The translations under genes and the position numbers were made by a program. Below the pieces are notes generated by a model, which saw nothing but the letters and a program-made list of their open reading frames with translations, made no database searches and was not told where the DNA came from. A stretch of 64,000 nucleotides of DNA from Bradyrhizobium daqingense (lineage in GTDB: Bacteria > Pseudomonadota > Alphaproteobacteria > Rhizobiales > Xanthobacteraceae), in NCBI RefSeq assembly GCF_021044685.1, contig NZ_CP088014.1, forward strand, positions 5,256,001-5,320,000. The letters are read 5' to 3'. How positions within the stretch are numbered: the stretch's first letter is position 1; each line of letters opens with the position of its first letter. Shown here piece by piece: positions 8,915-16,660 of this stretch.

Positions 8915-9613
8915 TTACTTCTTGCTGGCGGCGTAGCGCGCCTTGGTTTCGGCGTTCATGGGATAGAGGCCCGGCAGCACCGCGCCGTTGTTGACCTCGT
9001 TGACGATCCAGGCCTCCATGCGCTCCTGCTCGACGCCTTCGTTGAGCACGTGATCGAGCATCGCCTGCGGGATCAGCACGCAACCATCCTGATCGGCGAC
9101 CACGATATCGTTCGGGAATACCGCAACCCCGCCGCAGCCGATCGGCTCGCCCCAGCCGACGAAGGTGAGGCCCGCGACCGACGGCGGCGCGGCATAACCG
9201 TCGCACCAGACCGGCAGATTGGTGCCGAGCACGCCCTCGACGTCACGCACGACGCCGTCGGTGACGAGTGCGGTGACGCCCCGCTTGACCATGCGCGCGC
9301 AGAGGATGTCGCCGAAGATGCCGGCATCGGTGATGCCCATGGCGTCGACCACGGCGATGCAGCCGTCGGGCATCGCTTCGATCGCGGTGCGGGTCGAGAT
9401 CGGCGACGACCAGGATTCCGGCGTCGCCAGATCCTCGCGGGCCGGCACGAAGCGCAGCGTGAAGGCAGGTCCCACCAGACGCGGCAGCCCCGGACGCAGC
9501 GGCCGCGCACCGCGCATCCACACGTTGCGCAGGCCCTTCTTCAGCAGGACCGTGGTGATGGTGGCGGTGGTGATGCCGGCGAGGGTCTTGCGGGCTTCGG
9601 GGGACAGCGACAT
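8915..9613 (-). CDS. RraA family protein (HMG/CHA aldolase-like)
   Basis: Protein of 232 residues of the RraA/dimethylmenaquinone methyltransferase-like family. Members are either class II 4-hydroxy-4-methyl-2-oxoglutarate-type aldolases or RNase E inhibitors. The conserved parts are visible: VVDAMGITDAGIFGDILCAR, the active-site loop VTDGVVRDVEGV with its Arg-Asp pair, and GVAVFPNDIVVADQDGCV. The Asp in the loop favours an aldolase-type enzyme over an RNase regulator. The start at 9613 (MSLSPEAR) is the first Met before the domain; the open frame to 9739 enters the palindromic promoter region. It is cotranscribed with the cupin gene, and divergent from pxpB. Confidence 0.85.
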   Translation of the reverse strand: MSLSPEARKTLAGITTATITTVLLKKGLRNVWMRGARPLRPGLPRLVGPAFTLRFVPAREDLATPESWSSPISTRTAIEAMPDGCIAVVDAMGITDAGIFGDILCARMVKRGVTALVTDGVVRDVEGVLGTNLPVWCDGYAAPPSVAGLTFVGWGEPIGCGGVAVFPNDIVVADQDGCVLIPQAMLDHVLNEGVEQERMEAWIVNEVNNGAVLPGLYPMNAETKARYAASKK

Positions 9614-9695
9614 GGAAACAGACGAGCTCCGAGGTGTGGGAAAGAACGCGCGCATCTTGCGAGCCGCAGCCCTTGCGTCAAGAGCGAAGAGACCG

Positions 9696-9773
9696 CCAAT
9701 AATGCAAGGCCGCCGGGCTATTATGCGACGCGATAACAAGGCTTTATCGCACCCCCTTGCATTAATTTATTGG
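9696..9773. promoter_or_regulatory. Nested palindromes between rraA-like gene and pxpB
   Basis: An outer inverted repeat pairs AATGCAAGG (9701-9709) with CCTTGCATT (9755-9763). Its flanks also match (CCAATAA and TTATTGG, with a 5-base insertion on the right). Centred inside is a perfect palindrome, GCGATAA (9730-9736) and TTATCGC (9744-9750) with a 7-base spacer. The region is AT-richer than its surroundings and lies between two divergent operons, as expected for an operator or promoter. Confidence 0.6.
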
Positions 9774-9870
9774 ACTTGCGGGCGCATTTACGCGAAGCAG
9801 GACGAGGCGGAACTCTCACGCTGAGGGCCGCCTCCTCCGAAGCCCGATTTCGACAGCTCTTCGACAGCTC

Positions 9871-10602
9871 ATGGCCGCGACGCTTCCCCCGCCCCGCCTC
9901 CTGCCCAGTGGCGACAGCGCCGTCACGGTCGAGTTCAGCCACACCATCGACGACGAGGCCAACCAGCGCGTGCTGGCGCTCGACAAGGCGCTTGCCGCGG
10001 CGCCCATCGACGGCATCACCGAGACCGTGCCGACCTATCGCTCGCTGCTGGTGCATTACGATCCCGGCGAGATCGGCTTCGATACGCTCGGTGACAAGTT
10101 GCTCGCGCTGGCCAGCCAGCCGCTGCCGCCGGCCACCAAGGCCCGCCGCTGGCGCATTCCCGTCGCCTATGGCGGCGAGCACGGCATCGACCTCGAGGAC
10201 GTCGCCAAGACGCTCGGCACCACGCCCGACGACATCGTCGCCCGTCATGCCGGCGGCGACTATAAGGTCGCCATGATCGGCTTCACGCCTGGCTGGTCCT
10301 ATCTCAGCGGCCTCGACAAATTCCTGCACATGTCGCGGCGGCAAAACCCGCGGCTGCTGACGCCCGCCGGCACGATCTCGGTCGGCGGCGTCCAGGCCGG
10401 CATCCAATGCCTGGCCGCGCCGAGCGGCTGGCACCTTCTGGGCCGCACGCCCGTCAGAACCTATCAGCTCCATCGCAATCCGACCTTCCTCACCGAGCCC
10501 GGTGACCGCGTGACCTTCTTCGCCATCGACCACAAGACGTTCGACGAACTGGACCGCGCTGCGGAAGCCGGCGAGATCGTCGCCGAGCAGGTGGACGCAT
10601 GA
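9871..10602 (+). CDS. pxpB: 5-oxoprolinase subunit PxpB
   Basis: Subunit of the prokaryotic 5-oxoprolinase PxpABC, which uses ATP to open 5-oxo-L-proline to L-glutamate in the cytoplasm. The 243 residues match the KipI/allophanate hydrolase subunit 1 fold, with PSGDSAVTVEF near the start, IPVAYGGEHGIDL in the middle and the family-specific GFTPGWSYLSGLD and PRLLTPAGTISVGG. It opens a three-gene operon: its stop overlaps the pxpC start by four bases (ATGA), and pxpA follows. The ATG at 9871 fits the family N-terminus, though a clear RBS is lacking. Confidence 0.93.
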   Translation: MAATLPPPRLLPSGDSAVTVEFSHTIDDEANQRVLALDKALAAAPIDGITETVPTYRSLLVHYDPGEIGFDTLGDKLLALASQPLPPATKARRWRIPVAYGGEHGIDLEDVAKTLGTTPDDIVARHAGGDYKVAMIGFTPGWSYLSGLDKFLHMSRRQNPRLLTPAGTISVGGVQAGIQCLAAPSGWHLLGRTPVRTYQLHRNPTFLTEPGDRVTFFAIDHKTFDELDRAAEAGEIVAEQVDA

Positions 10603-11636
10603 GCCGGCTCGTCGTCGCCAGCATCGGTCCTGCAAGCTCCGTCCAGGATGGCGGCCGCTTCGGCGCGCAACGCTATGGCCTGACGGTGAGCGGGGCGATG
10701 GACCGGCTGTCGCTGGCTGCGGCGAACACGCTGGTCGGCAACGCACCGTTCGCCGCCGCCGTCGAGATCGGCCCGTTCGGAGCGTCCTTCACCGCGCGTG
10801 ACGGGGCAGTGCGCGTTGCAATGTCAGGCGCGCCGCGCAATGCGGACGTTGCCGGCAGCCCGGTGGCGATGGGCACTTCGGTGACGCTGAAGGACGGCGA
10901 AACGCTGACGCTCGGCTTTGCCCGTGGCGGCGCCTTCACCTATCTCGCGATCGAAGGCGCCATCAAGGGCGAGCCGGTGTTCGGCAGCCTTGCGGTCAAT
11001 GCCCGTGCCGGGCTCGGCAGCCCCTACCCGCGCCCGCTCCAGGCCGGTGACGAGTTCAGCGTCGATGCCGCGAGCGGCGCGAGCGAGCTGCGGATCGAGC
11101 TGCCCAAGCCCGTGGGCGGTCCGATCCGCGTGCTGCTGGGGCCGCAGGACGACGAGTTCGACGACGCCAACAAGGCGCTGTTCCTGGATAGCGAGTGGAA
11201 GATCTCGGCGACCTCCGACCGCATGGGCTACCGGCTCGAAGGCCCCGCGATCAAGCATCTGCACGGCCACAACATCGTCTCCGACGGCACGGTCAACGGC
11301 AGCATCCAGGTGCCCGGCAACGGCGCGCCGATCGCGCTGATGATGGACCGCGGCACCTCCGGCGGCTATCCCAAGATCGCAACCGTGATCACGGCCGATG
11401 TCGGCCGCCTCGCGCAAACCTCGGCGGGAACGGCGTTCCGCTTCAAGGCGGTCAGCATGGCCGAGGCGCAGGATGAGGCGCGCAAATTCGCGCAAGCGAT
11501 CCGCAACCTGCCCGATCGCCTGCGCTCGTCCGATACGGTTGCGCTCAACATCGAGGCACTCAGCGACGCCAACGTTGCGGGCTATGCCGTGAGCGCCGTC
11601 GATGCCGGGACGTGGCAGGTCGCGGCAGAACCGTGA
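10599..11636 (+). CDS. pxpC: 5-oxoprolinase subunit PxpC
   Basis: Second subunit of 5-oxoprolinase (KipA/allophanate hydrolase subunit 2 family), 345 residues. Recognisable parts are PASSVQDGGRFGAQRYGLTVSGAMD near the N-terminus (family QD.GR..Y...G...GAMD), VRVLLGPQDDEF-type strand in the middle and the late block SDRMGYRLEG..., GSIQVPGNGAPIALMMDRGTSGGYPKIA typical of the family, here read in shorter pieces. It overlaps pxpB by four bases. The pair forms the complex that works with PxpA. Confidence 0.92.
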   Translation: MSRLVVASIGPASSVQDGGRFGAQRYGLTVSGAMDRLSLAAANTLVGNAPFAAAVEIGPFGASFTARDGAVRVAMSGAPRNADVAGSPVAMGTSVTLKDGETLTLGFARGGAFTYLAIEGAIKGEPVFGSLAVNARAGLGSPYPRPLQAGDEFSVDAASGASELRIELPKPVGGPIRVLLGPQDDEFDDANKALFLDSEWKISATSDRMGYRLEGPAIKHLHGHNIVSDGTVNGSIQVPGNGAPIALMMDRGTSGGYPKIATVITADVGRLAQTSAGTAFRFKAVSMAEAQDEARKFAQAIRNLPDRLRSSDTVALNIEALSDANVAGYAVSAVDAGTWQVAAEP

Positions 11637-11667
11637 ACGGCAACAAGACCAGAGGCGGAGAGCAACC

Positions 11668-12435
11668 ATGAAGACAGTCGATCTCAATTGCGATCTCGGC
11701 GAAGGATTTGGCGCGTGGGAGATGGGTAACGACGCCGCGATGATCGAGCTGGCGAGCTCGGTCAACGTCGCCTGTGGCTTCCATGCCGGCGACCCCGACA
11801 TCATGCGCCGGACGGTGGAGCTGGCGAAGGCGCGCGGCGTCTCGGTCGGCGCGCATCCCGGCTATCGCGACCTGCACGGCTTCGGCCGGCATCCGATCGC
11901 GGGGCTGAAGGCCTCCGAGATCGAGAACCTCGTCGCCTACCAGATCGGCGCGCTGCAGGCGATCGCGACTGCGGCCGGTCACAAGGTGACCCATGTGAAG
12001 GCGCACGGTGCGCTCTCCAACGTCGCCTGCGAGGACGACATGACGGCGAAGGCGATCGCCGCCGGCATCAGGGCGGTCGATCCCAATCTGATCTTCGTCG
12101 TGCTCGCCAATTCGAAACTGGTGAAGGCGGGTGAAGCGGCCAACCTGCCGATGGTGCACGAGGTGTTCGCCGACCGCGCCTATGAGGACGACGGCAATCT
12201 GGTCTCGCGCAAGAAGCCGGGCGCGGTGCTGCACGATGCCACGGCGATCGCCGATCGCGTCGTGCGCATGGTGCAGGACGGCGCGGTGGTCTCGGTGACC
12301 GGCAAGATCATCAAGATGCGCACGGACACCGTCTGCATCCACGGCGACACGCCCGGCGCGGTGGACATCGCGCGCGGCGTGCGTCAGGCGTTGAAGGATG
12401 CAGGGATCGAGGTGGCGCCGTTCAAGCGCGGGTGA
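11668..12435 (+). CDS. pxpA: 5-oxoprolinase subunit PxpA (LamB/YcsF family)
   Basis: LamB/YcsF family subunit of 5-oxoprolinase, 255 residues, the usual length. Diagnostic motifs are DLNCDLGEGFGAWEMGND at the N-terminus, SSVNVACGFHAGDP, GAHPGYRDLHGFGR, HVKAHGALSN and the C-terminal ICIHGD-like VCIHGDTPGAV. The ATG at 11668 has AGGCGGAGA upstream; it lies 31 bases after pxpC and completes the pxpBCA operon. Product glutamate links the operon to amino-acid and glutathione turnover. Confidence 0.95.
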   Translation: MKTVDLNCDLGEGFGAWEMGNDAAMIELASSVNVACGFHAGDPDIMRRTVELAKARGVSVGAHPGYRDLHGFGRHPIAGLKASEIENLVAYQIGALQAIATAAGHKVTHVKAHGALSNVACEDDMTAKAIAAGIRAVDPNLIFVVLANSKLVKAGEAANLPMVHEVFADRAYEDDGNLVSRKKPGAVLHDATAIADRVVRMVQDGAVVSVTGKIIKMRTDTVCIHGDTPGAVDIARGVRQALKDAGIEVAPFKRG

Positions 12436-12447
12436 AAGCTTTGTTTG

Positions 12448-12538
12448 TAGGGTGGATTAGCGAAGCGTAATCCACCATGCTTCAGCAAATGCGGAAACGT
12501 AGTTGGTGGGTTACGCCTTCGGCTAACCCACCCTACGC
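12448..12538. repeat. Paired palindromic repeats (GTAGGGTGG type)
   Basis: Two related palindromes in inverted order: GTAGGGTGGATTAGCG... with GCGTAATCCACC at 12448-12477, and TGGTGGGTTACGCC with GGCTAACCCACCCTACG at 12504-12538. They separate pxpA from the converging small gene at 12546. Confidence 0.7.
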
Positions 12539-12545
12539 ATCTAAA

Positions 12546-12698
12546 TCAAAACGGATGCACCGACAGCGTGCCGAACACGATCGCGGCGATGACGGCGAAA
12601 GCGCTGTACATCGCGATATGGTGCATGCTCGCCCCGGTCCGCCGCGAGAGCGAGCGCGCGTAAAAGTGCAGCCTGGCTTCCGCCGATAGTTCGCGCAT
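12546..12698 (-). CDS. Small single-pass membrane protein
   Basis: A 50-codon gene read on the minus strand from the CAT at 12696-12698 to a TGA at 12546. The product begins MRELSAEARLHFYARSLSRR and has one hydrophobic helix near the C-terminus (MYSAFAVIAAIVFGTLSV). GGAGA stands 9 bases before the ATG. The positively charged N-terminus would stay in the cytoplasm. Function unknown; it sits alone downstream of the nirA operon on the same strand with 230 bases between. Confidence 0.6.
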   Translation of the reverse strand: MRELSAEARLHFYARSLSRRTGASMHHIAMYSAFAVIAAIVFGTLSVHPF

Positions 12699-12932
12699 GG
12701 TCGATCTCCAACGCCCCATTTGCGGGATTATGAAGGATCAACCAGGGCGGGAGGCAAGACGGTGGCAAAAATAGCGATGGGGATTCTCTCAAGCCGGCCC
12801 ATCGCGGGTACAAATTCTCTACAGTCCCCGGTTCCGAGAATCCTATTCGTTAAAATCCAAGCTGGCGGGAACCCGCGGATGACAATCGGATGACGGTCGC
12901 CCAAGGGCGAGTCAGCCGATTTGCGTGACACC

Positions 12933-14543
12933 CTAGTAAACGTCAGCCTGGAAGCGGCCGGACTTCTTGAGCTCGGCGACGAAGCTGACGGCTTCATCCG
13001 TCGAACGTGCGCCGAACTGGGCGACGATGTCGACCAGCGCACGCTCGACGTCCTTGGCCATGCGTTTGGCATCGCCGCAGATGTAGAGATGCGCGCCTTC
13101 GGCAAGCCAGGTCCACAATTCGCGGCCGACCTCGCGCATGCGATCCTGTACGTAAAACTTCTTCTCGCCGTCGCGCGACCAGGCCAGCGACATGCGCGTG
13201 AGAAGCCCTGATGTCTTCATCGCATTGAGCTCTTCCTGGTAGAAGAAGTCGCAATCGCTGCGCTGATGGCCGAAGAACAGCCAGTTCTTGCCGGGCGCAC
13301 CGGTCGCCTTGCGATCGAGCAGGAAGGCGCGGAACGGCGCGATGCCGGTGCCCGGGCCGATCATGATGACGGGCGTCTTCGCATCCTGCGGCAGGCCGAA
13401 ATTGTGTGCCTTCTGTACATAGACCTTGAGCTTCTCGCCCTCAGCAATGCGTTCACCGAGGAAGGTCGAGGCGACACCGAGCCGTTTGCGCTTGCCGACG
13501 AGGTAGCGCACGGAATCGACCGTCAGCGACAGCTTGCCCGGCGTCGCATTGTGCGACGACGAGATCGAGTAGAGCCGCGGCTGCAGCGGCTCCAGCGCCT
13601 CGACGAAGGCCTCCGGATGCGGCCGCGTGCCCGAGAATTTCTGCAGCGCCGCCATGACGTCGAGGGTTGCGGCATCGCCATCGGGATCCTCGCCCTGCGC
13701 CAGCGCCCGCGCCTTCTCGCGCGCCGCGCCGCCGGTGATGAAGGAGATCAGCTCGAACAGCGAGTCGGGCGCCGGCGACAGCGAGACGTCGTCGATCAGC
13801 ACTTCGCGCAGCGTCTTGCCGTTGACCTTGGTGGTGTGAGAGGCCCCGAGCAGCGCGATGATCTGGTCGACGAGGCCGACATCGTTGCGCGCGAACACGC
13901 CGAAGGAATCACCAACCACGTAGTCGAGCTTGCTCTCGGAGAGATCGAACTCGACGTGATAGGTCTCCTTCTCCGACTTGCCCTTGTTGAGCAGACGGCG
14001 CGACAGGAAGGTCGCGGCAACGGGGTTGTCGCGCGAGCGGCCCGGCTCTGCGATCGTGACGGTGACGGCCGGCGCCGGAGCATCGGCCTTGTCCGCCGCC
14101 TTGGCCGCAGGCGCCTTGTCGAGCTCCTCGTACAGCGACTTCAGCATCCGCGCGGTGTCCTTACCGCCGGGAACGCAGAGATTGAGCCGCGCTTCGCTGC
14201 GGCTCGCGATCGCCTCGGAATAGTCGTGGCAATTGTAGCCGCACTGGCCGCAATCCTGCTGCGCCATCGCCGCCATCATCTTGCGGCGCACGGGGCGGCC
14301 CTCGGCGAGCTTCATCCGGTCGGCGATTGGCATGGTCTGGTCGTGCCACGGCGCTTCGCCATCATCACCGTCACCGGCTGCGCCTTGCATGACGGCGGCG
14401 CCCTGCTCCGCCGACAGCGGCGCGGCGAGATCAGGCGACAGCAGTCCAGCGAAAAAGCCGTTCAGCCAGGAGCGCTGCGCGTCCGAGAACGGCGCGCTGG
14501 CGGGAATGATATCGAGCTTCGGCGGAGGCGTGATCTGATTCAT
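12933..14543 (-). CDS. Sulfite reductase alpha-like flavoprotein with N-terminal Fe-S motif, no flavodoxin domain
   Basis: NADPH-type diflavin-reductase relative, 536 residues. The C-terminal 370 residues are a CysJ/CPR-like FAD and NADP module: RLYSISSS binds FAD, GPGTGIAPFRAFL binds the NADP ribose side, and the chain ends FQADVY like the aromatic terminus of FNR enzymes. The FMN-binding flavodoxin domain of CysJ is absent. Instead residues 98-123 hold CxxCxxxC...C (C98, C101, C105, C123), suggesting a 4Fe-4S cluster that could replace FMN as electron exit. It overlaps nirA by four bases (ATGA), so it is most likely the electron donor for the nitrite or sulfite reductase encoded there. Named in relatives as sulfite reductase subunit alpha. 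Confidence 0.85.
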   Translation of the reverse strand: MNQITPPPKLDIIPASAPFSDAQRSWLNGFFAGLLSPDLAAPLSAEQGAAVMQGAAGDGDDGEAPWHDQTMPIADRMKLAEGRPVRRKMMAAMAQQDCGQCGYNCHDYSEAIASRSEARLNLCVPGGKDTARMLKSLYEELDKAPAAKAADKADAPAPAVTVTIAEPGRSRDNPVAATFLSRRLLNKGKSEKETYHVEFDLSESKLDYVVGDSFGVFARNDVGLVDQIIALLGASHTTKVNGKTLREVLIDDVSLSPAPDSLFELISFITGGAAREKARALAQGEDPDGDAATLDVMAALQKFSGTRPHPEAFVEALEPLQPRLYSISSSHNATPGKLSLTVDSVRYLVGKRKRLGVASTFLGERIAEGEKLKVYVQKAHNFGLPQDAKTPVIMIGPGTGIAPFRAFLLDRKATGAPGKNWLFFGHQRSDCDFFYQEELNAMKTSGLLTRMSLAWSRDGEKKFYVQDRMREVGRELWTWLAEGAHLYICGDAKRMAKDVERALVDIVAQFGARSTDEAVSFVAELKKSGRFQADVY

Positions 14544-16324
14544 GCGGACACCTGTGCATCGGCAAGCTTGCGCAGCGTTTCGCCGTCGTGGCGGCGCGCA
14601 AAGGAGAGGAAGCTTTCATCGGCAGACGCGCGATGGGCGATATAGGCCTTGAGCAGCGCCTCGACCGTCTTCGGCGCGTCTTCGGCCTTGAGGTCGTGAT
14701 AGACCTCCTGCCCGACATCCGCGTCGGGGCCGAACCCGCCGCCGGTGAAGAGGTGATAGCCCTCCACCGTGTCCTCCTCGTTGATCGGCACGCGCGCCCC
14801 GATCAGGCCGATATCGCTGATGTAGTGCTGCGCGCAGGAATGGTGACAGCCGGTGACGTGGATGTTGACCGGCTTGTCCATCGCGACGCGCGGCTCGCAC
14901 CAGTCGCCGATTTCGGCGGCATGGCGCTTGGTGTTGGCAGCGGCGAAGCGGCAGCCGGCATTGCCGGTGCAGGCGATCAGGCCGGCACGGATATGTGAGG
15001 CTTCGACTGCGAGCCCGATCTGCTTGATCGCCGCGACCGCAAGCGCGACATTCTCGTCGCGCACCCCGGAAATCAGCAGGTTCTGCCAGACCGTGAGGCG
15101 GATCTCGCCGTCGCCGAGATCGCGCGAGACCTTGGCAAGGCCCCGCATCTGTTCGGAGGTGAGCTTGCCGAGAGTCAGCGACACGCCGATCCAGTTGAGG
15201 CCGTCCTGCTTCTGCTTGTGCACGCCGACATGCGCCATGCGGTCGGCGGCCGGCCGCGGCGCGAACGCCTCTTCCGGCACGCGCGTGAACGGCGTCTTCA
15301 ACCGCTCCTCTACGAGTTTGAGGAAACCGTCATGGCCCATGGCGTCGAGCACGTATTTCAGCCGCGCCTTGTTGCGGTTGGTGCGATCGCCATGGTCGAT
15401 GAACACGCGCACGATGGCATCGGCGACGGCGGTGGCCTGCTCCGGCCTGACGATGATGCCGGAATATTTCGCAAAGTCCTTGTGACCGGTGATGCCGCCA
15501 AGGCCGAGGCGGAACCACACTCCGGGCTCGACGCCGAAGCCGTCCTTCACCTCATAAGCGGTGAACGCGATGTCGTTGGTCTCCTCGAGCACGGCGATCC
15601 TGCCGGCGCCGTCGAAGGCGACGTTAAATTTGCGCGGCAGACCGTAGAGCGAGCGGTCGTTGAGGATGTGATAGTGCCATTCGCGCGCATAGGGCCGCGT
15701 GTCGATGATCTCCTGCGGATCGATACCGGCGGTCGGCGTTCCCGTCACGTTGCGGATATTGTCGGCGCCGGAGCCGCGCGAGCACAGGCCGAGCTCCTGG
15801 ATGCCCTCGAGCAGCTTGATCGCGTGCTTCGGCGGGATCTCGCGCAGTTGGAGATTGGCGCGCGTGGTGACGTGGCTATAGGGCCCGCAGAGCTCGTCGG
15901 CGAGATCGGCCAGGCCGGACAGCTGCCAGTGCTTCATGATGCCGTTCGGAATCCGCAGGCGGCTCATGTAGGAGTCCTGCGTCGGCGCGACATAGAAGAT
16001 GCCGTAATAGCGCCAGCGGAAATTGTCCGCCGGGCTCGGCGGCGCGTTGTCGAGCGCCTGCTGGCGCAGCCGCGGATAGGCGTCGAAGGGATGTTCGTCG
16101 CGCTTGAACTTCTCCTGGTCGGCGAGCTTCTTGCCCGCGGCGATGACCTTGTCCTGCGCCTTGATGTGCACGGCATCAGGACCGGTGGGCTCAGTGCTGG
16201 CCTTGCCGGTGCCACCGCCGCCGAGACCGCGCCCGACCCGGCTGATCTGCAAGCCGGTCGTGAAGCCTTCGAGATAGCGTTTCTGCTCGTCGGTGAAGTC
16301 GACTGCGAGCGTATCGATTTTCAT
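14540..16324 (-). CDS. nirA: Siroheme nitrite/sulfite reductase (NirA type)
   Basis: Ferredoxin-type assimilatory nitrite reductase (six-electron nitrite to ammonium), 594 residues from ATG 16324. The siroheme/4Fe-4S ligands are all present: C452 and C458 in ACTGNAGCRF, C493 and C497 in TGCHHSCAQHY. Two ferredoxin-like half domains (THVTTRANLQLREIP-type and LTVWQNLLISGV strands) frame the core. A sulfite reductase of the same fold cannot be excluded from motifs alone, but the nasS and nasT genes just upstream point to nitrite. A GTG at 16351 would add nine residues; ATG 16324 has AGGAG 13 bases upstream. The upstream 340-base leader carries a sigma-54-like promoter and is a candidate NasT target. 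Confidence 0.9.
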   Translation of the reverse strand: MKIDTLAVDFTDEQKRYLEGFTTGLQISRVGRGLGGGGTGKASTEPTGPDAVHIKAQDKVIAAGKKLADQEKFKRDEHPFDAYPRLRQQALDNAPPSPADNFRWRYYGIFYVAPTQDSYMSRLRIPNGIMKHWQLSGLADLADELCGPYSHVTTRANLQLREIPPKHAIKLLEGIQELGLCSRGSGADNIRNVTGTPTAGIDPQEIIDTRPYAREWHYHILNDRSLYGLPRKFNVAFDGAGRIAVLEETNDIAFTAYEVKDGFGVEPGVWFRLGLGGITGHKDFAKYSGIIVRPEQATAVADAIVRVFIDHGDRTNRNKARLKYVLDAMGHDGFLKLVEERLKTPFTRVPEEAFAPRPAADRMAHVGVHKQKQDGLNWIGVSLTLGKLTSEQMRGLAKVSRDLGDGEIRLTVWQNLLISGVRDENVALAVAAIKQIGLAVEASHIRAGLIACTGNAGCRFAAANTKRHAAEIGDWCEPRVAMDKPVNIHVTGCHHSCAQHYISDIGLIGARVPINEEDTVEGYHLFTGGGFGPDADVGQEVYHDLKAEDAPKTVEALLKAYIAHRASADESFLSFARRHDGETLRKLADAQVSA

Positions 16325-16497
16325 GGTCGGTAACGAAGCTCCTGCGGCCACCGGGGTGGCATCGACGGAAATGGGCGCGACCCGAAAGGGAACCTGCTGG
16401 CACGAGAGCCGGCTTGGCCACCTAACGGTCCGATCAGCTTCGTTGCTACGGGACTCGGCTCAGCAGGCACCTGTGACAAGCTGGCCGCACTGCAACA

Positions 16498-16514
16498 TTC
16501 AAGTTGCGTGCCAG
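16498..16514 (-). promoter_or_regulatory. Sigma-54-like promoter of nirA
   Basis: On the minus strand CTGGCACG-CAAC-TTGAA matches the -24/-12 consensus TGGCACG-N4-TTGCA except for A in place of C in the -12 GC. It lies about 175 bases before the nirA start, leaving a long leader. RpoN with NtrC commonly drives nitrogen-assimilation genes; the mismatch at a nearly invariant base makes activity uncertain. Confidence 0.45.
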
Positions 16515-16660
16515 CTTTAGCGAAAAGAAAGATTTTGTGGTTTCAAGGGATTAGCGAGGCTACCGGAAAACTCCGGTGCCCGAGGCGCTCATGAAATTCG
16601 AGCAGGCCGCTCAAAATTTGGTCGATGAACCCAACTGCTCAAACGCTATGCAGCGACGAA

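Noticed and set aside
16325..16500. ANTAR dual-hairpin target in the nirA leader
   Set aside because: Several 3-4 base stems with six-base loops can be drawn (for example GGC-TCTCGT-GCC), but none has both the loop bases A1 and G4 and a stable stem, so I did not annotate it as a feature.
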